NCBI GenBank assembly: GCA_036824505.1
Contig: DAITAA010000004.1
Location: 85,227-149,226, forward strand
DNA from: SCUD01 sp036824505
Lineage (GTDB): Bacteria; Pseudomonadota; Gammaproteobacteria; Steroidobacterales; Steroidobacteraceae
Direction: 5' to 3'
DNA length: 64,000 bases
Positions 16,934 through 25,735 of this stretch are shown in pieces. The notes under the pieces are model-generated. The model saw only the letters and a list, made by a program, of their open reading frames with translations, made no database searches and had not been told where the DNA came from. The position numbers were made by a program, and so were the translations under genes. Numbering within the stretch: position 1 is the first letter of the stretch; each line of letters opens with the position of its first letter.

Positions 16934-17998
16934 ATGGGCGATAAAGACGATAAGCCGGTCGAACTGGACGTTTTGCGCGCCTTCAGCCCGCTCGACGGGC
17001 TGAAGCGCGAAAACCTGCACGCGCTCTCGCGCAAGACCAAGCTGCAGGAACTCGACGCCGGCCGCGTGCTGTTCAAGGAAGGCGAGTCCGACAAGCGCAC
17101 GATCTACCTCGTCAAAGGCGAGATCGAGTTGCGCAGCGGCGAGCGCACGGTTTCGACGGTGCGTGCCGGCACCCCGGAAGCACGCATTGCGGTCGCGGCC
17201 GGCCAGCCGAGACGCTTCACGGGGCGTGCGCTGTCCGACGTGACTTTCATCTCCGTGGACAGCGACCTGCTGGATGTATTGATCACCTGGGACCAGACCG
17301 GCAGTTATGAAGTCGGCGAAATATCGGATGGCGGTGCCGGCAGTGCCGATGACTGGATGACCGTGCTGCTGCAGACAAAGTCATTTCACCGCATCCCACC
17401 GGCTAATCTCCAGGCACTGTTCATGCGCATGCAGCATGTGGCCTACAAGTCCGGCGAGGTCGTCATCAAGCAGGGCGACGAAGGTGATTACTTCTACGTG
17501 ATCACCAAAGGCAAGGCCGTCGTCACCCGCGAGACGCCGATGAACCGCAATGGAATCAAGCTTGCCGATCTCGGGATCGGCGAGTCTTTTGGCGAGGAGG
17601 CGTTGATCTCCGACGGAAAGCGCAATGCGACGATCACCATGCAAACCGATGGCGCCGTGGTGCGCCTGGGCAAGGACGATTTCCGCGAACTGTTGAATGA
17701 GCCGCTGTTGCATGCAGTGGACCTCGAGCATGCGCGTGAACTGATTGCACGCGGCGCCCGCTGGCTGGATGTGCGGCTGCCGAGCGAGTACCAGGGCTTT
17801 CACCTGGACGATGCGTTGAACGTACCCTTGTATTTCATCCGCCTGAAGGTGCGGACGCTGGACACGAAGATACCCTATGTGGTCGTCTGCGACACCGGGC
17901 GCCGCAGCTCCGCTGCAGCGTTCCTGTTGAGTGAACGTGGTTTCGAGGCCTACTGTTTGCAGGGCGGCCTGCTGGGAAACAAGCTCGGTCCGCAATGA
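16934..17998 (+). CDS. Double cyclic-nucleotide-binding plus rhodanese-domain protein
   Basis: 354 residues in three modules. The first CNBD (about 14-110) is degenerate, with LDAGRVLFKEGESDKRTIYL. The second CNBD (about 137-250) is more canonical, with QGDEGDYFYVITKGKAVVT and a phosphate-binding cassette GESFGEEALISDGKRNATI. The C-terminal rhodanese-like domain (about 262-352) has a Cys in VVVCDTGRRSSAAAFLLSE, the position of the catalytic loop. There is no DNA-binding or membrane domain. The build suggests a cyclic-nucleotide-gated sulfur or redox protein; relatives are annotated only by domain. It stands alone, 38 bases after the FadJ-type gene. Confidence 0.8.
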   Translation: MGDKDDKPVELDVLRAFSPLDGLKRENLHALSRKTKLQELDAGRVLFKEGESDKRTIYLVKGEIELRSGERTVSTVRAGTPEARIAVAAGQPRRFTGRALSDVTFISVDSDLLDVLITWDQTGSYEVGEISDGGAGSADDWMTVLLQTKSFHRIPPANLQALFMRMQHVAYKSGEVVIKQGDEGDYFYVITKGKAVVTRETPMNRNGIKLADLGIGESFGEEALISDGKRNATITMQTDGAVVRLGKDDFRELLNEPLLHAVDLEHARELIARGARWLDVRLPSEYQGFHLDDALNVPLYFIRLKVRTLDTKIPYVVVCDTGRRSSAAAFLLSERGFEAYCLQGGLLGNKLGPQ

Positions 17999-18028
17999 GG
18001 CGCATCATGCCGCGCCGGTCCGCACGGC

Positions 18029-18385
18029 CTACATCGTGTGGGTCTGCTTGTCCCCGCCGAGCGCGCCGGCCAGGTAGGACTCGATCTTCTTCTGCGTCAT
18101 ACCGCGATCCTGTTCGCTGAACTGCACGCCGATGCCAGCCGTGCGCTTTCCCTGTGCGCCTTTGGGGGTCAGCCAGATCACCCGGCCTGCGACTGGCAGC
18201 TTCTCCTCCTCCCCCATCAGGTTCAGGAGCATGAAGACCTCGTCACCAATCCGGTAGTTGCTGTTGGTGGGGATGAACAGACCGCCATTCTTCACGAATG
18301 GCATGTACGCAAGATAGAGCGCGCTCTTGTCTTTGATCGTGAGCGTCAGCAGCCCCGGCTTTGTCGATGGTGCCCGCAACTTCAA
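18029..18385 (-). CDS. pilZ: Type IV pilus-type PilZ domain protein
   Basis: About 118 residues, the normal length of pilus-assembly PilZ. The core AYMPFVKNGGLFIPTNSNY, GDEVFMLLNLM, VAGRVIWLTPKGAQGKRTAG and GVQFSEQD are present, and it ends ALGGDKQTHTM. This subtype lacks the RxxxR and D/NxSxxG c-di-GMP motifs and acts through protein contacts (PilB, FimX) in pilus biogenesis. The start is a TTG overlapping the holB stop (TTGA) with GGGAG eight bases before it. The holB-pilZ neighbourhood is conserved in Gammaproteobacteria. The pilus genes themselves are not in the window. Confidence 0.9.
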   Translation of the reverse strand: MKLRAPSTKPGLLTLTIKDKSALYLAYMPFVKNGGLFIPTNSNYRIGDEVFMLLNLMGEEEKLPVAGRVIWLTPKGAQGKRTAGIGVQFSEQDRGMTQKKIESYLAGALGGDKQTHTM

Positions 18386-19443
18386 TCCACTGACTCCCGC
18401 TCTGTGATGGCGCCTTCGCCCGCGAATCCGGCAAACGAAATCAACAGCCCTTCCAACAGCAATTGCCTGTTGAGCGCACTGCTGAGGAGCAATCTGGCCT
18501 CGCGCAGCGCGTCCAGCAGACGATAGCCGGCGCGTATCATCGGTTCGCGCCGGTCGACGCGCAACCATGGTAAACGATTATCGTTAGCCAGCGCACCAGA
18601 CAGGGCTGCCTCGCGCAACTGGTTCGTGAGCCAATACTCGAGCCAGAACAGACGTGCCTCGGGCTGATCGCGAGTCCATGTCGCTGCGGTCGCAACGATG
18701 TCGAGCTGGCCGCTCACCGCGGAATCGACGGCCTCCTGCATCTTCGCGTCGATCGCCTCGAGGCCCACATCCGCATATTTCAAAGCAAGGAATGGAGCGC
18801 CGTTTGCGAGCTTCAGCAGGCGTTCCCAGCCGCCATGTTGCCGCTGCCCATCGAGCCATGCGAGCCCCTCCGCCGTGGCCGGCACAGGCACTCGCAGGCG
18901 GGCGCTGCGGCTCATGATCGTACGCGGCAGGCGATCACTGCGGCTCGCCGTCAGGATCAGGTAGGTGTTGTCAGTGGGTTCCTCAAGAGTCTTCAGCAAG
19001 GCATTGAATGAATTGGGGTTCATGGCATCCGCGGGATCGACGAGTGCCACTTTGCGCCGGCCCCGGTAACTCTTGAGCGAAAGGTTCTCGGACAACTCGC
19101 GAATCTGCTCGACGCGGATGACCGAAGCGTCCTCCTCGATGCCCACGCGGTAAAAATCCGGATGTGTGCCTGCCAGCAACAGGCGACAGCCCGCGCATTC
19201 ACGACAGGGCGCCTCGCCCTTCCGGTCGCAGAGCAGCAGGGCGGCAAGCCACAGGCCCACCTCGACCTGCCCCGCTCCCTGTCGCCCCAGCAGCAACAAG
19301 GCATGCGGTAACCGGTCCTGGCCCAGCATTGCGCAAAGATTCCGACGCGCCGGTCCCAGCCAGGCGGCGCCGGCGCGCGCCAGCAGCTCAGCAGTTTGCT
19401 GTGCCGCCGTGGCCCCTTCGCTTTCAGGTTTCGAGACCGCCAC
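18382..19443 (-). CDS. holB: DNA polymerase III delta-prime subunit
   Basis: About 353 residues of the AAA+ clamp-loader fold. It is part of the sliding-clamp loader at the replication fork. A degenerate P-loop (LLLLGRQGAGQVEVGLW) fits the non-ATPase delta-prime role. A zinc module follows, CDRKGEAPCRECAGC, then VDPADAMNPNSFNALLKTLEEP (two parts of the sensor-1 region) and the Ser-Arg-Ser SRSARLRVP motif. I chose GTG 19443 because GGGAG lies eight bases upstream; GTG 19452 would overlap the tmk stop. Order tmk-holB-pilZ is classic. Confidence 0.9.
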   Translation of the reverse strand: MAVSKPESEGATAAQQTAELLARAGAAWLGPARRNLCAMLGQDRLPHALLLLGRQGAGQVEVGLWLAALLLCDRKGEAPCRECAGCRLLLAGTHPDFYRVGIEEDASVIRVEQIRELSENLSLKSYRGRRKVALVDPADAMNPNSFNALLKTLEEPTDNTYLILTASRSDRLPRTIMSRSARLRVPVPATAEGLAWLDGQRQHGGWERLLKLANGAPFLALKYADVGLEAIDAKMQEAVDSAVSGQLDIVATAATWTRDQPEARLFWLEYWLTNQLREAALSGALANDNRLPWLRVDRREPMIRAGYRLLDALREARLLLSSALNRQLLLEGLLISFAGFAGEGAITERESVD

Positions 19444-19448
19444 CCGTC

Positions 19449-20081
19449 TCACTCCCAATCGGCCAGAAGTGCGTCGAACTCACGCTCAATCGTCGCTGCA
19501 ACCTGGCGCTCGTCTGCGGTCGCATCGATCAGGCGCACCCGCCTGGGCTCGCGTTCGGCAATCGCCAGATAACCGCGGCGCACGCGCTCGAAAAACGCGA
19601 CATCCTCCGCTTCAATCCGGTCCAGCCGCAAGCCGCGTTTCCCGATACGGCCGAGCGCGATCTCCGGCGGTGCATCCAGCAGGAATGTCTGGTCCGGGGC
19701 CAGGCGCGGATGTGCGATTTTCGCCAATTGGCGGATCCAGGCCGTGCTCAGGCTGCGGCCGCTGCCCTGGTAGGCTTCAGTTGCATCCGTGAACCGGTCG
19801 CAGAGGATCCAGCGCCCGCGCCTCAACGCGGGCCGGATCACGCTTTCGACATGACTGGCGCGCGCGGCAAAGATGATCAGCAGCTCCGCCGTGGCGGTGA
19901 TCGGCTCGTCCCATGGCTCGAGCACGAGATTTCGCAACTGTTCCGCGAGCGCCGTGCCACCCGGTTCGCGCGTCAGCAGCGGATCGATTCCGCGACTGCG
20001 AAGGTGGGTTGCGGCATGCGCAATCTGCGTCGACTTGCCGACGCCTTCAATGCCTTCAAATGTGATGAACCGGCCGCGCAT
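19449..20081 (-). CDS. tmk: Thymidylate kinase
   Basis: About 210 residues. It phosphorylates dTMP to dTDP. P-loop FEGIEGVGKSTQ (about 7-18), DR motif DRFTDATEAYQGSGR (about 98-112) and the lid segment GLRLDRIEAEDVAFFERV are all in place. ATG 20081 begins MRGRFITFEGIEG, four bases after the mltG stop. Its end overlaps neither of the two holB start candidates at 19443 or 19446, but would overlap a GTG at 19452. Product certain from motifs and neighbours. Confidence 0.93.
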   Translation of the reverse strand: MRGRFITFEGIEGVGKSTQIAHAATHLRSRGIDPLLTREPGGTALAEQLRNLVLEPWDEPITATAELLIIFAARASHVESVIRPALRRGRWILCDRFTDATEAYQGSGRSLSTAWIRQLAKIAHPRLAPDQTFLLDAPPEIALGRIGKRGLRLDRIEAEDVAFFERVRRGYLAIAEREPRRVRLIDATADERQVAATIEREFDALLADWE

Positions 20082-20085
20082 GCGA

Positions 20086-21123
20086 TCAGCGTACCCGATG
20101 GCTGCGGTCATCGCGCAGATTGGCCAGGTGGCGCGCGACGTTCGAATTGTGCGTGACCAGAGACTCCGCGAAATAATGGCGGCCATCGCCTTTGCCGGTC
20201 GCGACGAAGTACAGTGCCTTGGTTTCAGCCGGCCTTACCGCCGCTTCGAGCGCCGCCTGGCCAACCAGCGCAATCGGCGTCGGCGGAAGGCCAGCGCGTG
20301 TGTAGCTGTTGTAAGGCGTGTCCGCCTGCAGGTCGCGGCGCCGCAGGTTGCCGTCGAACGACTCACCGATCCCGTAGATCACCGATGGGTCGGTTTGCAG
20401 GCGCATTCCGCGGCGCAGGCGATTGACGAACACGCCGGCAATCAACGGCCGTTCATCGGGTGCTCCGGTTTCCTTCTCGACCAGCGAGGCCAGTATCAAA
20501 GCCTCATAGGGCCTGGCGAATGGCAACCCGGGCTTGCGCTTCCTCCAGGCAGAGGCCAGTTCTTCCTCGAGCCGCAGGTGCGCCTCTTGCAGCAGTTCGC
20601 GGTCGGCCGTCCCACGCGGAAAACGATAGGTATCCGGGAAGAACAATCCTTCGGGATGACGACCCGCGAGACCCAGTCGCTTCATCGTCTCGCCCTGCGT
20701 CAGGCCGGCCAGTTCAACGGTCACGGCCGGTTCAGCCTGGATGGCGGCCAGCGCCTGCCTGAAGGTCCAGCCCTCCGGGATGGTCACGCTGTGCTGCAGT
20801 ACCGCACCGGCCACGAACTGCTGCAACAGCGCCGCAGGCGTTGTTCCCGGCTGAAGCAAGTACTCTCCGGCCTTGATGCGATTCGCATCCCCGGTCCGCT
20901 TCGCATGCCGGATCCAGGTCCGCGGCTCGTCCAGCCAGCCCGCTTCTTGCAGCGAGGCTGCGACTGCGGTCAGCGATGCACCGGCCGGTAGCTGGAATAC
21001 GACCGGCTGCTGCAAGCCGGTCAGTGGAGCGGCGAGCCAGGCCTCTTCGTGCTGACGCCGGCCGAACCAGCCGATGACAACCAGGACCACGAGCAGCGCC
21101 ACGCCGATCCGCAGACGACTCAT
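20086..21123 (-). CDS. mltG: Endolytic peptidoglycan transglycosylase MltG
   Basis: About 345 residues. One N-terminal membrane anchor (LRIGVALLVVLVVIGWF) is followed by a LysM-like part and the YceG/MltG catalytic domain. The catalytic Glu is in ILASLVEKETGAPDER (about 216-231), followed by IAGVFVNRLRRGMRLQTDPS and YGIGESFDGN. It cleaves nascent glycan strands at the inner membrane and can set their length. ATG 21123 overlaps the pabC stop (ATGA), showing translational coupling. pabC-mltG-tmk-holB is a widely conserved order. Confidence 0.93.
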   Translation of the reverse strand: MSRLRIGVALLVVLVVIGWFGRRQHEEAWLAAPLTGLQQPVVFQLPAGASLTAVAASLQEAGWLDEPRTWIRHAKRTGDANRIKAGEYLLQPGTTPAALLQQFVAGAVLQHSVTIPEGWTFRQALAAIQAEPAVTVELAGLTQGETMKRLGLAGRHPEGLFFPDTYRFPRGTADRELLQEAHLRLEEELASAWRKRKPGLPFARPYEALILASLVEKETGAPDERPLIAGVFVNRLRRGMRLQTDPSVIYGIGESFDGNLRRRDLQADTPYNSYTRAGLPPTPIALVGQAALEAAVRPAETKALYFVATGKGDGRHYFAESLVTHNSNVARHLANLRDDRSHRVR

Positions 21124-21926
21124 GCGACCTCCGCGAGCCACGAATTGAATTGCGCCGCAATGGTCCCTGCAGGAAGCTGCTTCTCGGCGAGTTCGCGAAC
21201 CGGCCATGCGCCGATCAGGGAATTCGTCACGAATATTTCGGTCGCGGCCTCAAGGTCCCCGGGGCGCAGGCTGTGTTCGACCACCGAACTCGCGTGGGCG
21301 GCGGCCCAGCCACAAAACGCGCGGCGCATCACGCCGGCGACACCGCACTGACCGAGCTCCGGCGTCACGATCCGGCCTGCGATGACCGCGAACAGATTGC
21401 TTTGCGTTCCTGAGATCACCTGGCCCACGTCGTCCAGCATCAACCCTTCTGCGATGTTTTCGCCATCCCACTCCGCGCGTGCCAGCACCTGTTCGAGCCG
21501 GTTCAGGTGCTTGAGTCCCGCCAGTGCGGGATTGCGTCCCAGGCGTGTGAGGCAATACCGCATGCGGATGCCCTCGCTCCACGCAGATGCCGGCCATACC
21601 GGCCATTCAAACCCGGCCACGATGCAGGTCGGTTCCGCAGCAGGCGGCGGCCGATAGCCACGACCCGCAGGCCCGCGCGTCCAGATCAGCTTGACCACGC
21701 CCCGGCCCGACGGCCACGCCGCGGCGATCTGTTCACGCAGGCGATCCTGATCCGGCAACGGCAACGCCAGGCGGCGCGCACCCTCGGTCAGGCGCGCGAA
21801 GTGCCAGTCCTGGAATCGCGCGCGGCCGTCCCGCACGGACATCGTCTCGAACAGACCGTCACCATATTGCAGCCCGCGATCGAGCGGATCGACCAGCCCG
21901 GCGCGGCCATTGACCAGTACCGGCAT
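21120..21926 (-). CDS. pabC: Aminodeoxychorismate lyase
   Basis: 268 residues of the fold-type IV PLP aminotransferase family. It converts 4-amino-4-deoxychorismate to p-aminobenzoate and pyruvate for folate. GLQYGDGLFETM (about 18-29), the PLP-Lys in AGLKHLNRLEQVLARAEW (about 134-151), and ISGTQSNLFAVIAGRIVTP (about 170-188) are the family landmarks, with ATEIFVTNSLIG near the end. ATG 21926 shares a base with the pabB stop, and its own stop overlaps mltG's ATG. The PabA glutaminase partner is not in this window. Confidence 0.9.
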   Translation of the reverse strand: MPVLVNGRAGLVDPLDRGLQYGDGLFETMSVRDGRARFQDWHFARLTEGARRLALPLPDQDRLREQIAAAWPSGRGVVKLIWTRGPAGRGYRPPPAAEPTCIVAGFEWPVWPASAWSEGIRMRYCLTRLGRNPALAGLKHLNRLEQVLARAEWDGENIAEGLMLDDVGQVISGTQSNLFAVIAGRIVTPELGQCGVAGVMRRAFCGWAAAHASSVVEHSLRPGDLEAATEIFVTNSLIGAWPVRELAEKQLPAGTIAAQFNSWLAEVA

Positions 21927-23254
21927 CAGCCGGTGCTCCCGAGCGCGCGCAATACACCTCGCGCCTTGGCACGCGTTTCATCAAGCTCGTGCAATGGATC
22001 CGAATCGGCGACGATGCCGGCCCCGGCGCGTAACTCGACCTCGCCTCCATGCACCGTCATGGTCCGGATCAGGATATTGAGGTCCATGCTGCCATCCAGC
22101 GCAAGGTAACCCATGGCGCCCGTGTATGCGCCGCGGCCCTTGCCCTCCAGGTCCCCGATCAACTGCATGCAGCGGACCTTTGGACATCCGGTGATCGTGC
22201 CCCCCGGGAACAACGCGCGGATGACGGCGCCCGGTGCGACATCTTTGCGCAGACTGCCGCTGACATTCGAGACGATGTGATGGACGTGCGCATAACTCTC
22301 GACCACCATGAATTCGTCGACGTGCACGCTGCCCGGTTCGCAAAGCCGGCCGAGATCATTGCGTTCGAGGTCGATCAGCATCACGTGTTCCGCACGCTCC
22401 TTGGCGCTCGCGGTCAATTCGGCGATGGAAGCCGCGTCACCCGATTCAAAACGGGGCCGGGTGCCTGCAATCGGACGGGTATCGATGCGCCGGCCGCGCA
22501 CACGCACCAGGCGCTCCGGCGAACTCGAAAGGATGGCGACATCCTCGAACTGCGCAATACCGGAGAAGGCTCCGGGATTGGCGGCCCGCAGGCGCGCGTA
22601 GAGCATGGCGGGCGTCTCACCGGCCGGCATGGGTGCCCGCCAGGACCGCGCGAGATTGGCCTGATAGACGTCCCCTGCGGCTATATGGGCCAGGGCCGCA
22701 CGGCAGGCGGCCAAATACTCGGCAGGATCGTCTTCCCTGACCACCGGTGGCGACGCCACCGTTGCCGGACGCGGAACGCGCCCGATGTCCCGCAGGTCCG
22801 CCCGCAGCTGGTCAGCGATCCCGGCGGCAGCAGGCTCGGCGAGCACCACGCTTTCGCCCGACTCATGGTCATGGATCATGGCCGCGCGCATGCGCCAGGC
22901 GAGCGCTACGACCGGCAGGGGCGAAGGAGGAATCCGAAGCGAGGGCTCGACTTCAGAGGCCAGCTCATAACCCAGGAATAGGAACCAGCCGCCAGCAAAT
23001 GGCCAGGGTGCTGGCGGCGCCACGCCCTTCTCGCATCGCCACCAGGCGTCAAGGCGGTCGCAAAACCGGTCTCCCTCACCCTCCCCCTGCAGCTGCAGAT
23101 CGCGGTCGAGGAGCAGCCGGCCTTCGGGAGCCGCCAGCAACAGCGTGTAGCGGCCGAGCGGCATGCCGGCTACCGCGCTGTCGAGCAGCACCGGATAGCG
23201 TTCCGGATATCGCTCGTGCAGCGCCAGCATCCGGCCGACCGGGTCGTCCTCCAC
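21926..23254 (-). CDS. pabB: Aminodeoxychorismate synthase component I
   Basis: 442 residues of the anthranilate synthase/chorismate-binding family. It aminates chorismate to aminodeoxychorismate. Motifs: DTRPIAGTRPRF (about 257-268), HVMLIDLERNDLGRLC (about 290-305), ALFPGGTITGCPKVR and GAYTGAMGYLALDG. The PIAGT motif has Ala where E. coli PabB has its active-site Lys; TrpE also has Ala there, so TrpE-like activity cannot be excluded by that residue alone. Position between fabF and pabC favours PabB. GTG start, five bases after fabF. Confidence 0.85.
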   Translation of the reverse strand: MEDDPVGRMLALHERYPERYPVLLDSAVAGMPLGRYTLLLAAPEGRLLLDRDLQLQGEGEGDRFCDRLDAWWRCEKGVAPPAPWPFAGGWFLFLGYELASEVEPSLRIPPSPLPVVALAWRMRAAMIHDHESGESVVLAEPAAAGIADQLRADLRDIGRVPRPATVASPPVVREDDPAEYLAACRAALAHIAAGDVYQANLARSWRAPMPAGETPAMLYARLRAANPGAFSGIAQFEDVAILSSSPERLVRVRGRRIDTRPIAGTRPRFESGDAASIAELTASAKERAEHVMLIDLERNDLGRLCEPGSVHVDEFMVVESYAHVHHIVSNVSGSLRKDVAPGAVIRALFPGGTITGCPKVRCMQLIGDLEGKGRGAYTGAMGYLALDGSMDLNILIRTMTVHGGEVELRAGAGIVADSDPLHELDETRAKARGVLRALGSTG

Positions 23255-23259
23255 CGGCT

Positions 23260-24504
23260 TCAGCGCAGCGCGCGAAAAACCAGCGTGCCGTTGGTTCCGC
23301 CGAACCCGAAAGAGTTGCTCATGATCGTGTCGATCTTCATTCGCCGGGCGGTCTTTGGCACGTAATCGAGATCGCAGCCTTCTCCGGGATGGTCGAGATT
23401 GATGGTGGGCGGAGCGACCTGATCGCGGATTGCAAGGATACAGAAGATTGCTTCGACGACGCCCGCGGCGCCAAGCAGGTGGCCGGTCATGGACTTGGTC
23501 GAGCTCACCGCAAGCCCGGCGGCGTGGGTGCCGAATGCCTGCTTGATCGCGGTCGTTTCCGCGACATCTCCCAGGATCGTCGAGGTCGCATGTGCATTGA
23601 TGTACTGGATCTCATCCGCGTTGATCCGGGCGTCACGCAGTGAATTGATCATCGACAACTTCGCGCCGGCGCCATCTTCCGGCGGCGCGGTGATGTGATA
23701 TGCATCCCCGCTCATGCCGAAGCCGATGAGCTCCGCGTGAATCGGCGCATTGCGCGCCTTCGCGTGCTCATACTCCTCGAGCACGACGGCGCCTGCGCCG
23801 TCACCCATCACGAAACCGTCGCGATCCCGGTCCCAGGGGCGGCTGGCGCGTGCGGGATCGTCGTTGCGCGTTGAAAGCGCCCGCGCCTGGCAGAAGCCGC
23901 CGACTGCCGTCGGCGTTTGCGCCATTTCGGCGCCGCCCGCGATGACCACGTCTGCATCGCCGTACTGGATCGTCCGCATGCCGATGCCGATGCTGTGAGT
24001 CGACGTCGTGCAGGCGGTGACTACCGCCAGGTTCGGACCGGTAATGCCATACATGATCGACAGGTGGCCCGCGATCATGTTGATGATGCTGCCCGGAATG
24101 TAGAACGGCGAAATTTTCTTCGGAGTCCTCGTCTCGAGATACCGGCCGTGATTTTCCTCAATGGTTGCAAGGCCGCCGATGCCCGCCCCGAATACCAGGC
24201 CGGTGCGAGCGCGGTTGACGTCGCTGATCTCCAGACCCGAGTCGGCAATCGCCTGCACGCCTGCGGCCACGCCGTACTGCATGAAGAGATCCATGCGCCG
24301 CGCTTCCTTGGCGGCCATGAATCTGGCTGCATCGAAGTCGGGCACGCCGCCGGCGAAGGTTACGGGAAAGCCCGCGGTATCAAAGCGCGTGATCGGGCCG
24401 ATGCCGCTCCTGCCGGCAAGGCAGGCGTTCCAGCTGTCGGCGACGGAAAGGCCGAGCGGCGACACCATGCCGAGCCCACTGACCACCACGCGACGCTTGC
24501 TCAA
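23260..24504 (-). CDS. fabF: Beta-ketoacyl-ACP synthase II
   Basis: 414 residues of condensing enzyme, elongating acyl-ACP with malonyl-ACP. The catalytic Cys is in VVTACTTSTHSIGIG (about 161-175), the first His in YINAHATSTILGD (about 299-311) and the second in STKSMTGHLLGAAGVVEA (about 334-351). The start appears to be TTG 24504 (MSKRRVVVSGLG), preceded by GAGGAAACCGC, a well-spaced ribosome site; no ATG fits as well. It follows acpP on the same strand as usual and is followed immediately by pabB. Confidence 0.93.
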   Translation of the reverse strand: MSKRRVVVSGLGMVSPLGLSVADSWNACLAGRSGIGPITRFDTAGFPVTFAGGVPDFDAARFMAAKEARRMDLFMQYGVAAGVQAIADSGLEISDVNRARTGLVFGAGIGGLATIEENHGRYLETRTPKKISPFYIPGSIINMIAGHLSIMYGITGPNLAVVTACTTSTHSIGIGMRTIQYGDADVVIAGGAEMAQTPTAVGGFCQARALSTRNDDPARASRPWDRDRDGFVMGDGAGAVVLEEYEHAKARNAPIHAELIGFGMSGDAYHITAPPEDGAGAKLSMINSLRDARINADEIQYINAHATSTILGDVAETTAIKQAFGTHAAGLAVSSTKSMTGHLLGAAGVVEAIFCILAIRDQVAPPTINLDHPGEGCDLDYVPKTARRMKIDTIMSNSFGFGGTNGTLVFRALR

Positions 24505-24582
24505 GCGGTTTCCTCTGCCGGCCGCGGCTGGCGCAACGCAAAGAGCCCCGCCCCGAGGGTCGGGTCCCGCGGTGGCATGGAT

Positions 24583-24825
24583 TCAGGATTTGGACTGGTG
24601 CTGGACGATGTAGTCGATCGCCTGCTGCACCGTCGTGATCTTCTCGGCATCCTCGTCCGGTATCTCGGTCTCGAACTCTTCTTCGAGCGCCATCACAAGC
24701 TCGACCGTGTCCAGGGAATCGGCACCGAGATCGTCAACGAAAGACGCATCGTTCGTGACTTCTTCGTCTTTCACCCCAAGCTGCTCGGCGACGATCTTCT
24801 TCACCCGTTCTTCGACTGTGCTCAT
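24583..24825 (-). CDS. acpP: Acyl carrier protein
   Basis: 80 residues, acidic. The phosphopantetheine attachment Ser is in DDLGADSLDTVELVMALEE (Ser about 37). It carries acyl chains in fatty acid synthesis. It starts MSTVEERVKKIVAEQLG, near identical to other gammaproteobacterial ACPs. It has its own likely promoter in the 157-base gap after fabG (TAGAAT -10), allowing the high ACP expression expected. Confidence 0.95.
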   Translation of the reverse strand: MSTVEERVKKIVAEQLGVKDEEVTNDASFVDDLGADSLDTVELVMALEEEFETEIPDEDAEKITTVQQAIDYIVQHQSKS

Positions 24826-24888
24826 CGGTTTCTTTTCCCTTGCCTTAGTAGATGCCCATGGCGGCGTGCGGGCCGGCCGGGGGTCGCC

Positions 24889-24894
24889 ATTCTA
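24889..24894 (-). promoter_or_regulatory. Candidate acpP promoter -10 (TAGAAT)
   Basis: A TAGAAT hexamer reads on the minus strand about 65 bases before the acpP ATG, inside a 157-base gap unusually long for this cluster. The -35 side is weak (GC-rich, no TTGACA-like match at 16-18 bases). The placement fits a separate acpP transcript. Confidence 0.4.
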
Positions 24895-24951
24895 TGCCAC
24901 GGACCCCCCACTGGCTACCAGAAACGTTTCTTGTGCACTGTTTCTGAAAGC

Positions 24952-24978
24952 CTTTTTGGCGCGCGCAGGCGCCCAAAA
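24952..24978 (-). terminator. GC hairpin flanked by T and A runs between fabG and acpP
   Basis: On the minus strand, TTTTTGGGCGC pairs with GCGCCAAAAA around a short CTGCGC loop. The symmetrical T-run/A-run form makes it look like a terminator or attenuator acting just after fabG (minus strand), although the tail after the stem is A-rich rather than U-rich in that direction. It may partly separate fabD-fabG transcription from acpP. Confidence 0.4.
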
Positions 24979-24982
24979 ACCC

Positions 24983-25735
24983 TCAGGACATGTACATCCC
25001 GCCATTGACATGGATCGTTTCCCCTGTGATCCAGCCCGCAGCCGGGGACGCCAGGAAGCAGACCGCAGCGGCAATGTCGGCCGGCAGGCCCAGGCGGCCG
25101 AGCGGGATCTGGGCCGCGAGCGATACACGTTGCTCCTCGCTCAGGCTACGGGTCATGTCGGTGTCGACAAAGCCCGGTGCGACGACATTCACCGTGATGC
25201 CGCGCGAGGCCACCTCGCGCGCCAGCGAGCGCGTGAACCCGCCGATACCGGCTTTGGCAGCGCAGTAATTCGCCTGGCCCGGATTACCGGTTGCCGCGAC
25301 CACCGAAGCGATGTTCACGATACGGCCCTTGCGGGCCTTCATCATCCCGCGCAGGACCGCCTTGCTCAGGCGGAATACGGAACCGAGGTTCGTGTTGATC
25401 ACCGCGTCCCAGTCCTCGTCTTTCATCCGCAGCAGCAGCGTGTCGCGCGTAATGCCGGCGTTGTTGACCAGGATCGTGACCGCGCCTTCATGCTTTTCGA
25501 CATCTGCGATTGCGGCATCGATTGCCGCACCGTCTGCGACGTCCAGCACGATGCCGCGACCCGCCAGCCCTGCCCCCGCAAGCGCCGCATCGATTGCCGC
25601 GACGCCCGGACTGCCAGTTGCCGTGCCGACGACCTTCGCACCCTGCGCGCCGAGTGCCAGGGCAATCTCCCTGCCAATGCCGCGCGAGGCGCCGGTCACG
25701 AGCGCAATCTCGCCGGCGAGTGTCCGGGTCGTCAT
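24983..25735 (-). CDS. fabG: 3-oxoacyl-ACP reductase
   Basis: 250 residues of classical SDR. It reduces 3-ketoacyl-ACP with NADPH. Motifs: ALVTGASRGIGREIA (cofactor loop, about 11-25), VNNAGITRDTLLLRMKDEDW (NNAG and FabG-typical stretch), Ser/Tyr/Lys triad in IVNIASVVAATGNPGQANY and CAAKAG, and VNVVAPGFVDTDMT. It ends GETIHVNGGMYMS as typical FabG. ATG 25735 overlaps the fabD stop (ATGA). Clustered with fabD and acpP, so the assignment is firm. Confidence 0.95.
   Translation of the reverse strand: MTTRTLAGEIALVTGASRGIGREIALALGAQGAKVVGTATGSPGVAAIDAALAGAGLAGRGIVLDVADGAAIDAAIADVEKHEGAVTILVNNAGITRDTLLLRMKDEDWDAVINTNLGSVFRLSKAVLRGMMKARKGRIVNIASVVAATGNPGQANYCAAKAGIGGFTRSLAREVASRGITVNVVAPGFVDTDMTRSLSEEQRVSLAAQIPLGRLGLPADIAAAVCFLASPAAGWITGETIHVNGGMYMS

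Noticed and set aside
21926..23254. Gene as anthranilate synthase trpE
   Set aside because: The PIAGT motif allows it, but the immediate pabC neighbour and absence of trp genes favour pabB.
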